DNA of 64,000 bases, taken from contig JAKSGN010000006.1 in NCBI GenBank assembly GCA_024180945.1, positions 3,906,001 to 3,970,000 of the forward strand, written 5' to 3'. Numbering within the stretch: position 1 is the stretch's first letter; each line of letters opens with the position of its first letter. Shown here one piece after another: positions 11,991-25,072 of this stretch. The stretch comes from Macrophomina tecta. Taxonomy: Eukaryota; Ascomycota; Dothideomycetes; Botryosphaeriales; Botryosphaeriaceae. A program made the translations under genes and the position numbers. A model generated the notes under the pieces. That model saw only the letters and a list, made by a program, of their open reading frames with translations. It had not been told where the DNA came from and ran no database searches.

Positions 11991-14792
11991 GGTGCAGGCA
12001 GGAGATGCTCAGTGGTGCTGCTGGTGCGGGATTTTCGGGAGGGGTGGCAAGGAGGGACTGCCAGCAAGCAGAGCGAGGCAGAGCACACACACGACGAGGC
12101 GAGGGCCAGGAAAGCGTGAGAAAAGCAGACAACGCCGCTCACAGTGAGGCTCATATAGTGCCAACGGTGTACGGAGGCGCATGTCATTGCGGGATTTTCG
12201 GTGATTGCCAGGGCAGGGTGGCTGTGGTGTCACTGTCAGATCCTGAGGGACAGCGCTGGATCTCGCATGGCAGCCAGGCAGCGGTGTCTGGAAAGAGAAA
12301 CAGCTGGCTGCGGCATTTTCGTCTGACGGCGTTGACAAAGGCAGGCTAGCTGAAATGTTACCTGACAAAGGCCGCGGATGCGCCATATTCGCCGCGGCAG
12401 GCGTCGGCGCCCGCGCCTGGGGCGCCGCAAAGGGCAGGCTGGGGCAGCAGCTAAGCATGAAAAGCGAGCGTTTTGATGTCCGGTATGGTAACAGCGATGG
12501 AATTGTGGTGGAGCGCAAGAGGCGAGGGCTGGCTGCGACGAGAACGGATAGGCTATGCTAAGCTTTTGAGCCAGGAGCAGCCCGGGATCCGTGCGCGGCG
12601 GGTGGAGGAAGGCGCAGAGGGAACGCGGGCGAGGCGAGAGGGCGCACAGAGCAGCAGCAGCAGCAGCAGGCGCGCGCGGGGCGACCCCGAGCCCTGCGCC
12701 ATCTGCCTCACCCGCCCATCGCCATCCTCCTCCCCCGCCCGCTGCTGCTGCTGTGGCGGCTCGCCTCACGCTGGCTCTTCTTTTCTTCCTCCACCTTCTC
12801 TTTCCTTTCCTTTCCTTTCCTTCCCCTTCCTGCCTGCGCGCGTCAATTTTCCGTGCCTCGCGCAGGACGCCGGGCGCTGTCGGCCAGCTGGCGCGTCGCC
12901 CTGCCCGGCCCATCCTGGAGAAGCGAAATGAAGCCGTGGCCGGGAAACCGCGCGTGTTCTGCAGCGTTTCGTCGGCACTTGGCTTGCGCCATCTGTCTGT
13001 GCTGCCAGGCCCTACCGTCTGTTTGCGGCAAGTCCATCCATTCGCTCTCGCGGTTTCGTCTGCGCCCCAGCAAGAGGACGTGAGCCGTCGCCTTTCCTTC
13101 TGGGCCCTCTCCCACGCCGACCTCGTCTGCCCTACACTCCCATTGCCGTCCGGAAGTCCCCGGTCGCTATCTCCTCTTGAACTGTAACCTTCTCTGCACG
13201 CTGCCCGCTAGACTGATCTTTGACCCGGTGCAGCTCGGCTCCACATAAGATGTGCACACATCCCGCCCTTACCGCTGCGTCTCTCTGCACGTACTAGGCG
13301 ACACTTGGCTTACGACTAGTAATGCTGTGTAGCACTTTCCCCTTCACGCTTCACCTGCGCTGTCCCACCACTGCCCCCCCAACTTGCCACCTTGGAGCCG
13401 GGTGTGCTGGACTTCGGATGCAGTGTCTCACTGTTGAACCCCGCCAGTACTTTGAGCTCGTTCGACAGAGCTGCCTGGACGAAGGCTACGGTCTGGCCTC
13501 TGCCTTCAATATCTGCACCTGTGTGCCAACCCGTATCGTGCTCTCAGAAGCCTTGCTTCGAACTTCTACCTACGAACCGTTCGAAGTAATTGACACTAAA
13601 CTTTGGTTGCCGTGCTCGCCCGGTTGGAAGCACAGCGGTGCCTTGCGTGATTTGCCGGTCTTAAGCAGTGGATCCATCCGAGGACGAGCCATAGCTTCGG
13701 GATTCTGCATTTCCCAACAGCCAGGTCGCAGCGAGTGAAGAGTGCTCCAGCGACGCCACCGCTTGCTCTTCACCCTGCCCTATTGTCCTCTCCCCACACG
13801 CAGCTGCTGCGCCGCTACGAACAAGCCTCAGTCATACGTCGCACAGAATGAATGGCATGCGGGGAAGACGGTGTCCGCGCTGCGGGACGATCGTCTACCC
13901 GCCCTCTGCCCGTCTTCTCCTATGCTATACCTCCCTTTACCCGCGTTCTGGACCTGACAGGTCGCAGTATGCCCAAGCGAGGCGGAACAAGTGCTGTTTT
14001 GCTGACGTTTCCCCACCTGAGACCTCAACCCCGGCTCGCACCTATTAATTTGAGCGAAGCATCGGACAAACAACACGAAGCGACCCAACTGAACCCCAAG
14101 GAAACGAACGGCTAAGAAGCCTGGACTGCGCCCCCGCGTCATAGTAACTTACAACCCTGGCTGCTCCAGGAAACAGGCACCAGCCTTCCCGAAGCTAAAG
14201 AGACCGACACCTCCAGCGGACCAATCAGAATATACCCTTACTCAGAAGTGCATGCCATCTTCAACCAAGCTCGGAAGCCCCCTGCGCCTTGGGTGTCTCC
14301 CTTCCCATCTCAGGACTCCGCGTGCCCGTTCTAGTGCTTTGTCCCCCGGCCGATTCGTCCCCAATCTTTTAGCGCTGCAACTCATATCATAAGCTTGACT
14401 TAGTAGCGGGGGATCATGCGTCCCTTTCGGATGGCCTTTTGTAGATCACTACCGTGTCAGGTAATTTTCGCAGCCCAGTAGCCTTGCTTCGACCGGTCGC
14501 CAACTCGTGCGTTAGTCACGGTCTTCTTTCCCCCTCTCCATTTCAGCTTGGTACCTTGCCAAATGGAAAAATACCGAGGCGCTTCGACTGGCTGTTGGGG
14601 CCCTTCGGCTTCCGCGGTCAAGCCCGGTGATGCTTGTGACTGGAGCACTGCAGGTAGGTTGCATCCGAGAGGTCGTGGTAGGTAGGTATATATTGCTGCC
14701 TCCGCTCTGTCGCTCTATAGAGGCAGGTCTTGGACATCTGTGAACAGGTTACCTCCTCATAATTTGATCCATTGGCAAAGATATACTCAAGA
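11991..14792. other. Long intergenic region upstream of ATPase and peroxidase genes
   Basis: About 2.8 kb with no gene I can support. The half next to the ATPase start is GC-rich and includes an (AGC)n tract at about 12652-12671 and a TTTCC pyrimidine tract at about 12800-12830. This fits an extended promoter and 5' leader. A TATATA motif at about 14688-14693 lies 100 bp before the peroxidase ATG and may be its TATA element. Confidence 0.55.
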
Positions 14793-16401
14793 ATGCCGTC
14801 TACCTGGATGATTGCATTGGGCGCACTCACCCTTGCCGGCCAGTCCACAGCCTTTCCTGCTCTGACAGAACAATACGCTGCTCAGGCATCTCACAAGGAG
14901 AAAAGAGTAAATGCAATTAGCCCCGGGTTCAATGCAGCGGCACAGAGGATTGACGTCTCGGGAGCTCACACTTTCGTGCCCCCTGGCCCCGGTGACCAGA
15001 GAGGGCCCTGCCCGGGTCTGAATGCCTTAGCGAACCAGTAAGTGCTCTGCAAGTCTCACAGGTCTTCTTGTACTGACAAAGTGTAGCAACTATTTGCCCC
15101 AGTGAGTTCTCCACAACTGCATTCCCGAAACCTTGTCACTGATTGTCTTCAGCAATGGCGTCGCAACAATCACGCAGTTCGTCCAGGCCACAAACCAGGG
15201 TTAGTACAGCATCACAGCCACGGAAGCTACTACGTCAGCTGAACCACATACGCAGTATACGGCATGGGTCTCGACCTTGGCACGTTCCTGTCCGTCTACG
15301 GCGCGGTAATGGATGGCGACGGCCTCAGCTGGTCCATCGGCGGCGCGCCCAGTACCGCAAACCTACTCAACCTCCTTACTCAGCCGCAAGGCCTCTCAGG
15401 TTCGCACAACAAGTACGAGACAGATGCATCGCCTACGCGCGGAGACCTGTACCAATAGTGCGTCTATCCCCTTCTTCTGCCTCCCGCCACTCCGCTGACC
15501 TGCACCGCAGTGGCGACAACTCCCGGGTCGTCATTTCGCAATGGGACGCCCTCTTCGCGAAGCAAGAGGCACTGCCCAATAACCAGTCCAATTATGGCCT
15601 AGGTGTGCTGACCGACTTCCGCGTCGAGCGTTTCCAGCAGAGCGTCGATGAAAACCCCTACTTCTTCAACGCGCCCTTCTCCGGTGTGCTCGTGCAGCCT
15701 GCCGCGTACACATTCATCTACCGCTTCATGGGCAACAAGAGCGCCGAGAACCCCGAGGGTGTGCTGACCAAAGAGGTGCTGAAGAGCTTCTTCGGCTTCA
15801 CTGGGCCTGACGACGACATGACATACGTGAGTCCCATCCCGCCGCCTTTCTCATTTTTTTCCCACTCGAGTCTCCCACATCCCCCCCATTGTTGTCGCCC
15901 TTCCCTCCAGCCACGCCACTGCCCACAACGCCACCGTCTGACCCACCGCAGAACCCCGGCCACGAGCGCATCCCCGAAAACTGGTACAAGCGCGCCGCCG
16001 GTGACGAATACACGATCCCCTTCTACGCACTTGACCTCAACGCCGCGGCGCTGCAGCACCCGCAATTCCTGTCCGTCGGCGGCAACACGGGCACCACCAA
16101 CTCCTTCGCCGGCGTCGACCTGCAGGACCTGAGCGGCGGCCTGTACAACGCCGCCAGCCTGCTCGAGGGCAACAACCTCGCCTGCTTCGGTTTCCAGGCG
16201 GCCGTCCAATTCGCGCCGGACCTGTTGAAAGGGCTGGTGAGCGATTTGACCAAGCCGTTGGGTGTCTTGGGAGATGCGTTGGCGAGGGCGTTGAATGGAT
16301 TAGGGTGTCCGCAGTTAGGCGGCCAGGCGTGGGATGATAGCGCGCTGGCGCAGTTTCCGGGGTATGCTAGGCTGAGGGCAGATGGGACGTACGCGAAGTA
16401 A
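14793..16401 (+). CDS. Secreted heme-thiolate peroxidase (chloroperoxidase/UPO family)
   Basis: Member of the chloroperoxidase/unspecific peroxygenase family, which uses H2O2 and a Cys-ligated heme to oxygenate or halogenate organic substrates. Exons 14793-15037, 15087-15101, 15153-15199, 15256-15457, 15511-15826 and 15952-16401 give 424 residues. The second coding exon is only 15 nt, yet it is needed to read the signature GPCPGLNALANHNYLPHNG. The Cys in PCP is the proximal heme ligand. An acidic E-x-D-x-S-x-x-x-x-D motif (YETDASPTRGD) matches the cation/acid-base region. The N-terminus MPSTWMIALGALTLAGQSTA is a typical signal peptide; the start at 14793 was chosen over an upstream in-frame TTG. 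The length fits the longer branch of the fungal family (sterigmatocystin-cluster StcC-like). No secondary-metabolite backbone gene is in view. Confidence 0.94.
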
Positions 16402-17061
16402 TGGACGCGGAGAAGTAGTGTGGCAGAGGCGACATGGTGCGCATGGTGGACTGCGGCTTCAACGAAAATGCAGAGATGATGGTGTGAAGGAACTGTACAG
16501 CAGTCTGCATGGATTTGCTAGACTAGACGAATTTTATGATTTTGAATGAACATGAAGAGCTTCACAGTAGCTCTCTTTGCCGCTCAGTAAAGCCAGCAGA
16601 TACCCGTGTGCCGTGTAGCGCACATTGAAAGCACCGTGGTCCAGACGCCTGTGAGTAGGGTGTGCAGTGGCCGCCGCATCTTCCGTGGCCGCTGTATCTT
16701 TTCGTAATCCAGCCGTGTGCCCGCGCAGTCATGCTCGCGGATATGAGCACAAGCCCATCCTGTACATGCGAAATGAATAAAAAGAGCATCACATGGCCGC
16801 CTACATGTCACTCCGCCGCCCTCTCCCGCCCCTTTCCGCACGTAAAGTGGTTGTCCGCGCAGCGAAATTCCCCACAACCACCGCTCATCCACCCGTCTCT
16901 TTCCCAGTCTTCTCCCTTCAGTGACCGCACCGCACCGTCCGCCTGCCCTCATGCCCACTGCACACCCTCTCGCACCCCGTGCCACCACTTCCTACTCCTC
17001 ACTCCTCTCAAACCCATACAAACCCCCTTCATCCTCGATCAAACACTTTTCTCCTCTCCTC

Positions 17062-17083
17062 TTTTTTTTTTTTTTTTTTTTTT
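17062..17083. repeat. Poly-T tract
   Basis: An uninterrupted run of about 22 T residues after a CT-rich lead-in is read directly. Confidence 0.9.
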
Positions 17084-17164
17084 GCGCCGTCTTGGGATGA
17101 CGCGAAACGGGGGGTCAGTTGCTTTTCGCTTTCTCATTGCGCTATTGGCACTACGCTGAGGTGT

Positions 17165-17210
17165 GAGGAAGAAGAAGAAGAGGAGGAGGAGGAGGAGGAA
17201 GAGGAAGGAG
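17165..17210. repeat. (GAA/GAG)n purine tract
   Basis: Imperfect trinucleotide array of GAA and GAG units on the plus strand, outside any supported gene. Confidence 0.85.
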
Positions 17211-18601
17211 GAGAAACCTTTTTCATTATGCTTAAGGATGCATTCGCAATGATTCGGCAGGTATCCTAGTCTGCTGCCACCGCTGCTGCACCACGCTGCC
17301 GTCCTTGTCGCTCTCCGTTCAGGGTGGCATCGCCCTCGGCGAGCCATACGACATGCTTTGCTGTACCTTAGTGCACCGCGAGAAGCAATCGACACTCCCG
17401 CCCCAACAGCCCAACCAGCACGCGCTGCCCAACATACGCTGCCTCCGCGGCCCATCCACTCGCAACGCCGGAGGCGAGCCGCCATCACTTCAGCCGCGGT
17501 TGTTGAGCCTCGCCTCGCAGACACCGGGGACAGCCAGTGCCCCGACGAGTGACAAAAACCCAAATCGCCAGCCAGTCCCCTGGCGCCGATTGGAGGAAAT
17601 CCACGTCGAGACAAACAACGACCCGTACAGCAATACCGGGAACTGTAATACCAGCCGCCAAGGCTCCGAGTCGCCGCGAATTTTAAAACGGACACTCAAC
17701 ACAGGGGTTGCGCGTGTGCCGAGGAGAAAGGGCAGAGGCGCTGAAACGGGAGGAGGAAAAGAAAATAAATTGCGGCAAGGACTGGATTTGTCACTTGGCG
17801 CTGCCTGCGAGCCCTTCAAATCCTCTCTCGCTTCACTCCAGCGATCGGAAGGCGTCCACTCACGTTGACTGCGTGCAGCGGCAATAGGAGCAGCATATTG
17901 GCGCCTCAATTTTCGAACAAGGCCGAGTTTGCTCTTCATCGCCATTTGCTGCAAACGAAAAGTGTCGAATGGCCCAATGCGCTGCGGAAACGCTTGACAG
18001 AGGAGATAACTCAAGCATGACGCAGAGGGAAAAAATTCATGCATAAACTTCCCGAAGTTGAAAGCTTGGTTCGCCGCTGCGTTTGAGGATGCAGCACTTA
18101 CTGTAGGCTGTCATCGCAATTTAGCCGATCCGCACCAATCACTAGCAGCTATATCACATAAGCATGGTACGAAAAGAATAACATGGCTAAAAGCCTGATT
18201 TTCTGTAGAGTTTGAGGAATTTGCATATTCTTCGGGAAATTCCTACCCGCCGGCGAAACGGATGATGACAGTACTATAAGCTACAAAATAATCGTGTGCA
18301 GATCGGCAGGAGGAGTTCCAAGAGTATGGGTGCGGGAGAGGGTCGGTAGATGTTGCAGCGTAAAGACGCAAGTCATGGTACACAGCAAAAAGCAGAGAAC
18401 AACGAAGCGAAGAAAGAAGAAACCCCCCGTACATCCTCACACACAGCACACGCGTGATTCCCGATAGATCTGCTTCGCTCAGTTTACACATGACGTCGGA
18501 TATTTGCCACTTAGACTTGCTGGATACCCACAGCTTTCCCAATATGAAAACGCTTCTGATAATGACAAAGATGACGAAAGAAATGGCGGAAGGAAAGGCA
18601 C

Positions 18602-20417
18602 CTAAAAGTGCTCTTTCCAGAATCTGAACCGCACGTCCGGAACTGTCGCGGCCTTGCACGCCTTCTTAATGTCACGAGCTGCAACGCTGGGGCCGCAGAA
18701 GTAAACTCCGACGTCGGTGCGAAGGCTGCTCTCCAGACCACCCATGTAGCTGCGGGTCATGATGCCATCGCGCATACCGACTAGTAGCTTGGTGAAATCG
18801 GGGCGACCGAAGTTCGTGCGGGACTTCAGTTCGGTGAGGGGATCCTTGTCGGTACCGACCGAGTTCAGAACGATGTTGTTTGCTGTATCGACGTCGACCT
18901 TTTGCGTGAGGTAAGTGTGGATACGCAGGAACTCCTCATCTTTGTTGGAGTCGGCAGATCCCATAGATTGCGCCTCAAGCGAGGATAACAGTGCTTGGAA
19001 CCACTCGAAAGAGCTGGTATCCTTGCAGACCCAGATGAATTCCACACGACGAAGACGCTTGGGCGGGTTCGGTGAGAGACGCATGTGCCAGATGTTCTTG
19101 AGAATGGCAGCCCACGGCGTAACACCAATACCAGTCCCGATGAGAACGGCGATTTCATTGTCGAAGACATCTTCAGCCGGTGCTCCGTATGGACCATCGA
19201 TGCGGATCTGAGGCATCTCCTGGCCATGCTGGAGGGCAATCTCGTACATGCCCATCGGGTCCATATCATCGTAGAGCTTGGCCTGAGCAGGACCTGCACC
19301 GAGCGCGTCTGCCAGGGAACGGGTGAAATCGCCGACCTGGCGAACGTGCACTGAGATGTACGGGTCGTACGGGCATGATGTGATGGTGAAAGGATGCCAT
19401 TGGTAGTTGCTGACAGAGGGGCAGTTGAGGAAGAGCCACTGTCCGGGCTTGTATTTCATTGAGGGCTTGGTGAATTGAATCTCGACGGCATCTGAACACT
19501 CGATTAGTAGAGCCCCGAGAAGTCCAAAAATCGTTTAGTACTCACCATATGGGTGACGGACGACCTTGACAATCTTCGTGTCGCGTCTGGCTCTGACCTC
19601 ACGATACAAACGCTCGAACAGGTAAATGCCACCACCAAAGAGTTCCCAACGCCAGCCCTGGTAACCAATGCAGTGGTTCCAGAAGTTGAACCCAGCAAAG
19701 GGTGAAAAGGGGGCCACACTGTCTCGGACGAAGCAGCCGGTCGCATGCGTGTACATTCCGAGGAGGAACGGGATGAACAGGTGATGGGTGTACCAGAACG
19801 TCTCGAAAGATTGTTGTCGGATCCGGTGGTGGGCGGTGGTATAAATCAGGAGCATGCAAAGGAGCATGATGTGGCCAGTGATGCCTCCGGCTTGCGTGTA
19901 GTGAATCTGGACGGCAAGTTCGGGGCGGACCTGTGTTTTCTCGACGTTAAAGAAACTAGCGGGAGTCAGCAGCAGATCATCTGCAAAGATCCGAGAAACA
20001 CTCACTTCACATAATGCGCAAGTACATGCCAACATGTCCAGAAAAGCATAGCATAGGCGACTTGTCTGTGAAACCACTGGGACTCATCGAGAGGCAGCCA
20101 TCGGATCTTTGGGCGGACGACACGGAGCAGTGTTCTGCACATGGGCAGGAGGATGAACAAGACATCGAAAGACAAGACCAGACCAGCACCACGAGAAATC
20201 CAGACAGAGAATCTGAGTCCGTTCAGAGCTGCCAACCGCTCGTCTCCCGCCTGCTTGTACCTTGGGTGTTGTCAGCAAATCGTCACAGTGCCGGAGTGGC
20301 GCATGCAACATACCAGCCGAAGGCAAAAAGACCGATGTGCAGTCCGTGGAAGAGGAAGTAGAAAAGCAACTTCCTCGGTATGAAGTGGGATGTCCACGAG
20401 CGCTGAGCGGCCGCCAT
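18602..20417 (-). CDS. noxA: NADPH oxidase NoxA (superoxide-generating)
   Basis: Catalytic subunit of the fungal NADPH oxidase, a membrane flavocytochrome that passes electrons from NADPH via FAD and two b-hemes to O2 to make superoxide. It is known from other fungi to act in hyphal fusion and fruiting-body or infection-structure development. Exons on the minus strand are 20417-20314, 20260-20006, 19955-19546 and 19491-18602, giving 552 residues, the normal NoxA size. The ferric-reductase transmembrane domain holds His-rich heme helices (LFWTCWHVLAHYVNFF; FWYTHHLFIPF). The FAD motif is HPFTITS after GQWLFLNCPS, NADPH motifs are GPYGAPAED, LIGTGIGVTPW and YFCGPSVAARDI, and the protein ends in FRFWKEHF. 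It lacks the N-terminal EF-hand extension of NoxC and the longer N-terminus of NoxB, which supports NoxA. Confidence 0.97.
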
Positions 20418-23153
20418 CTTGGGCAATTCGCAGCGGTGTGGCGTAGGTGAAGGGAAGAAAACCGAGTGCCCTCAGCCAGGCACAAATCAATCCTTCTTGC
20501 GCGCCGTTCCGGGGTATCGATGGTTCTTTTGCGAGCAGGAGAAAGACACGCTCTTAGGTCGTGTCCAGCGAATTAAAAGAGCGTTGTCTTGGTAAAAGAA
20601 CGGATGGAGGTATGCAGAGGCAACAACCGACCAGCGAAGTGCAAGGAAGAAAAGGTATCCCAGAAGGAAAACAGAGATTCGTTAAGGTCGTTATGTCCCT
20701 GGGAGGGATCCAAGGACAAGCTTTTTAGGGCGAGCCTCAGGCGGGGGAGTCGGATGCGCAGATTGTCTCGTGCCTGTAATCTGAGGGCGATCAGGCAGCG
20801 TTCAGGCGGCGGCGTGCTCGGTTCTAATTTGCAAAAGGCGACGGTGGAGGCGAGGATCGAGCGGTGAGACCGGGAAGGAGGCTCTTCGCGCGTTCCGGCA
20901 GCAAGCTTGGCTGTTGCTTGAATGCCTAGTTCAGGAAGTAGCAAAGCCGAGGGGGGGATTTTCAGGGCGGTATCCGCAAAGGCGCAGACAATCATGCAGT
21001 TGTGGATGCTACGAGCGGAGCTATGGCGGGAGCTGGGCTAGTCGAGGGGCTGGTCCGTCGCGATGCTGTCGGACAGATGTGTCAAATCTGCGACGCTCCG
21101 TCCAAGCGCATGTTCGATCCTTGGCTCTTCTTCTTTGGTTGGACTCCTAGCTTTTCGTGACAGTCCTCAAGCTCTGCTGCAGAAAACCGCCTCCAAGAGC
21201 TCACGGTACGCGGCTCTTGTATAGGTTGGCGCAGAGGCTTAGGCGGGCGCGTGGTGAAGCGTGGCGGCGCTCGGCGCGATTGGAGGACTGACGTCTAGGC
21301 TCCTCCCAGTCTTCAGGCACCCGGCGCGAAAAATCCAAAGGCTGTTGTTCCTTGGTCGCCCGATGGGCAGTGTTGGTCCTGGTGGTGGTGGTGGTGGTGG
21401 TGGTGATCGCGAAGCAAGCTGGTGTTCTCGCGGGGCGCAATCGCTTGAGACGCGCTGGCCGAGCTACGAAACGTGGAGCGCCGTAGGAGCGTGTGAGGCT
21501 TGCAAGTGAAGAAGCGCAACGAAAGCGATCCACGAGGCGAGAGAGATGGCGGGCTGGATTCGTGTTTGCCTCTACTTTTCAGTGGCGGGGGGCGAGGGGA
21601 TGTATGCACGCGGAGAGCGGGAGCCACGGCGGCGGGATGCAGTGGGTTGATAGGATTCGGGGAACAGCAAGGCGTTGAGGTTGGCGGGCGCGGGCTCGGG
21701 CAAACCCTGCAGGCCCTTCTCCACAGCACGCGAGACCGGGCTGGGCTTCATGATGAGTGCTGGCGGCGGTGCCGTGGAAGAGTTGGGTGGATGGGGCTGC
21801 AGCTGTCCCTGGCCACTCAATGCCCAAGCGAGCGGGATGCGCAGCTACCCCTGTCAGCAGCCTCCTGCATCGCAGCCAACGAGCGCGCATCTCGAAGCGC
21901 TCACCTCCAAAGTAGCTGATCACCGGACAGAGCCATTAGTCGCGGCCCTCAACACCATCGATTCCGCGCTGTGACTGCAGACGCCTCCAGATCCTCTCCA
22001 GCGCGATCCTGCGGTGCCTGCAGCGGCCGTCACTCCGCCAGGCCAGTCGCCAGGGCCCCCGCCGAGCGCATTGTCGGCTGCCCCCCCCGCCCGGCGGTGA
22101 TGCTGCATGGGATACACGGGCAAGAGGCCTTAGCATTTCTTGGAACTATTGAGCACCTCTATCGATAAGGCGGCACCGCCGCCATCCGACTGTGATGTGA
22201 CGGTGGGCGATGCATAATCAGGGCCCGGCTCGGGCGGCCTCGAACACGCGCTGCTTCATGGAATTCCAAAATCTGGGTCGCGCTGAGACTGCCGGCTGGC
22301 CGATGGCACAGCGACGTCGTGATCGCCGGGCGGGCGGTGTCAGACCGCCTCCAAGGCTCGCGGCTCTGAGATTGACTCTTCTGATATCATCCTCCAGCGC
22401 AGCGGGGAGGACGGCCGGGACATGCCGGCGGTGCAGGAGCGAGGGCGGACTCGGGTTCTCGGACTTTGCGACGGCGACGCGGCATCGCGGACAGCACGAG
22501 CCGGGCGACGCGCAGCGGTCAGCGGTGGTGATGGGCTTCTGGGCGTAGCGCGGGCGCGGCGGGCAGCAGGCGTGCGAATCGGTGGTGGTGCAGACGTGGA
22601 CAGTTTCTTTCGGCGGTGGTGCTAATTGCGGAGACGGGAGGCTGCGCGGGCGGCTGCACGCTGCCATTTGCTGGCGGGCGGCGAGGTGTGGCGTGCGCTG
22701 GTTCGGCCGCGGGCGCTTAATCGGCGGGCGGGCGCTGTGCTGGGCCGTGCAGGTGCGGTGCAGGCGCTGTGGAGCGCTGCCAAGGGCCGTGCCCAGGCAC
22801 GCCAGCCGCTTGCCTGCAGCCACCCATGCCCGACATCCATGCGATCCTCCTCCCCGCCGCGCATCGTCAATGCCTCTCTAAAGCCGGCCATGTCCTCTCC
22901 CCTCGAGCGCGTTACAGCTCCGTCTCCCGCCCACTCTGAGACCGTTCACGCCTCCACCACGCTTGGAGCTTCTCCTGGGCTTAGGCCTCATTTATCGGAA
23001 GAGCGACTATACCTACCCCGCCAGCGCCCGTCCTGAGGCTTCTTGCTGACCCAGCCGCCGCACGACTGCTCAGTTTGCGCTTCACGTTCGTTCAAACCGC
23101 TGGCCGGGTCTCTCTCTTCCACACTATACACTCGCTATTTTTAATCCGCCGAA
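20418..23153. promoter_or_regulatory. Long divergent region between noxA and a small membrane-protein gene
   Basis: About 2.7 kb, GC-rich, with a (GGT)n microsatellite at about 21379-21404. No gene is supportable on either strand: the many short overlapping frames are Arg/Ala/Pro-rich, as expected from GC-rich non-coding DNA. It probably holds the noxA promoter and long 5' leaders. Confidence 0.55.
21379..21404. repeat. (GGT)n microsatellite
   Basis: About eight consecutive GGT units are seen directly on the plus strand. Confidence 0.85.
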
Positions 23154-23703
23154 ATGGGCAAGCTAATCAAGAACCACTGGGCTCGCCTCATCGTGCTCAC
23201 TGCCGCCCTGTGTACGCCTCTGGCCCCGGTTCCCCAGAAAACGCGTCCCGTGCTAACCGCGAGCAGACCAGGTTGCCGCCGCAATTGAGGGCTTTTTCTG
23301 GCCCAAGATTTTCTGGGACTTTCTCACCAAGAACCTCGACGGCGCTGTCAAGCCTGTTCCTGCCCTCCAGATCATCAACCTTCTCCTCGGCATCTTCGGC
23401 CTCGCCTACGAGTGGCCTCTCAGCTTTCTTGCCGGCTCCTCCTTCCACCGGTCAATTGAGACGCGGTTGATTGTGTATCCCCTAAGCGCTTTGGTGGCGC
23501 TCTTGCTATACCAGGGCACAAATGCCGGCTTGTACTACATCATTGCCATCATCGTGTATTTCTGGGCCTACAGCGAAGGCGAGGTACGTTCTGCTCACGC
23601 ATACATTACTCCTGCCGACCTCTAATTCCACTCCCAGATCGTCTGCGAAAAACCTTGGACTCTGCCAAGGAGAGGCAGGCCCGTCGGTGCTGCGAAAGTG
23701 TAA
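23154..23703 (+). CDS. Small multi-pass membrane protein conserved in fungi (DUF7727-like)
   Basis: Exons 23154-23211, 23267-23583 and 23638-23703 give 146 residues. The N-terminus MGKLIKNHWARLIVLTAALY leads into AAIEGFFWPKIFWDFLTKNL, a pattern I associate with a conserved fungal family of unknown function (DUF7727). Four hydrophobic segments are visible: residues about 8-27, a stretch around LQIINLLLGIFGLAYEWPL, LIVYPLSALVALLLYQG, and LYYIIAIIVYFWAYSEGE. The C-terminus is short and basic (TLPRRGRPVGAAKV). The function is unknown; an endomembrane location is plausible. It shares its long upstream region with noxA. The gene model is well supported by phase-compatible introns. Confidence 0.88.
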
Positions 23704-25072
23704 ACTTTCGTCTTTTTGTAATTTCTTACTTTCCTTGAAACACCCTTGGGCATTTCTCTCATGGCATGATCAAACGAGCGGGGCGGGCTGCCCTTCACAA
23801 GCACGGCGTTGGGGAATACCATCAATTACCAGATTGTGTCTGACCACGGTCACACTATGCTTGAATTCTGGATAGGATAGGAAGATAGTGAAACACAAAT
23901 AACACAATAAGTCGCGGAAATCCCGATGAAAGCTCAAGCGTCTTCCTGAATCTTCACACGTCTCCACTGTTGTCAAGCGCTGGAACGAAACAGAAGGTGC
24001 GGAAGCTATTTAAGACCTGCCCTTCTCCGCCGTTCGCCAAATCTTCATGGGGTATTGCCTCGTTCCGCGGACTCTTGAGGATCTGAACCTTTCTGGATTC
24101 TGGAAACATTCCCGGTGGCCGGTCTGCCCTGGAGACATTCGACCCTGGACACTATGGAGTCTCTGACGTCAGATGCCAAGCGAATGGTCGCTGAATCATG
24201 AGGGTGTCCGTGCGAGACGGTGATCACAGGCCTTGTGAGGTTGGCTCGGCAGAGTAGCAAGATGGCGGAATACGTTTGGGAGCCGAATGGACTGTGCGGA
24301 GGTACGTTGGTAGCGGGAGAATAACGTATGGACGCTGTTGAGCCATTTCTGGGCCCGTGTGTGACAGCCTTGTTGTGGTTTTGCCTCTTGAGCCGACCTT
24401 GTACGGACCACAACACGTCAACAGCGTACTTTACGTCCAATTTCCTTCCTCTTGAGCGTCGTGCCTAAGCATCACGAAGTATGTTCTTCTCCAGGGATCG
24501 TCTACTCCTACTCGATCAGTTGGGCGTCGGTATCCGAGTCTCTCTCGCGGTCATCTTGCCGAGAGGAGGAATCCAGGATGCGGTTTTTCGGTTTTCGTCT
24601 TCATGGTCACCTCGGTCCAGGCCTTACGCGCGCTGTCGCCCACCACATTGATGAGCATCCTCGCGCGCGCTCCGGTGCCCACGGTGACTGGGTCTTATGA
24701 GGGCGCTGAATCCCACACGAGCGTCCGCATCCACCTCACAAAATGCGTTCACGCCCGCGTCGCCAGCATTTTCCTCCCTGCCCACAACCGTCCTCTTTCC
24801 GTCTTACACCACGCAGCCACATTCTCTTCACTCCTAAGTCTGGAATCGCCTTTCCGAATCTCGGTCAAGTTTTCTTCTTCGGAACACTGCGACGAGCATA
24901 GCGCGAAATGCAGCTCCCTTATCCCGGCCCGTACCACCTGAGCATGCACAGGCGCCGCGGTAAGCCCACCCATCACTTCGACACCACATCGCGACAATGC
25001 ACTGATCTGAACCAAGACTCTTGCTCTCGAAGACTCCCATCCTCGACTAATCTGTCTAACCACCTGTCGCCC
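23704..25072. other. Intergenic region, nothing recognised
   Basis: About 1.4 kb between two same-strand genes. Short frames on both strands lack recognisable domains. The last few hundred bases are CT-rich, as in a fungal promoter or leader; an upstream in-frame ATG at 24908 could extend the next gene. Confidence 0.5.

Larger units (their letters stand above)
16402..18601. other. Intergenic region between peroxidase and noxA
   Basis: About 2.2 kb between convergent genes. It includes a T run of about 22 nt at 17062-17083 and a GAA/GAG purine tract at about 17165-17210. Frames such as 17305-17868 (plus) are open but have no recognisable domain and no coding-like composition. Nothing else is seen. 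Confidence 0.55.
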
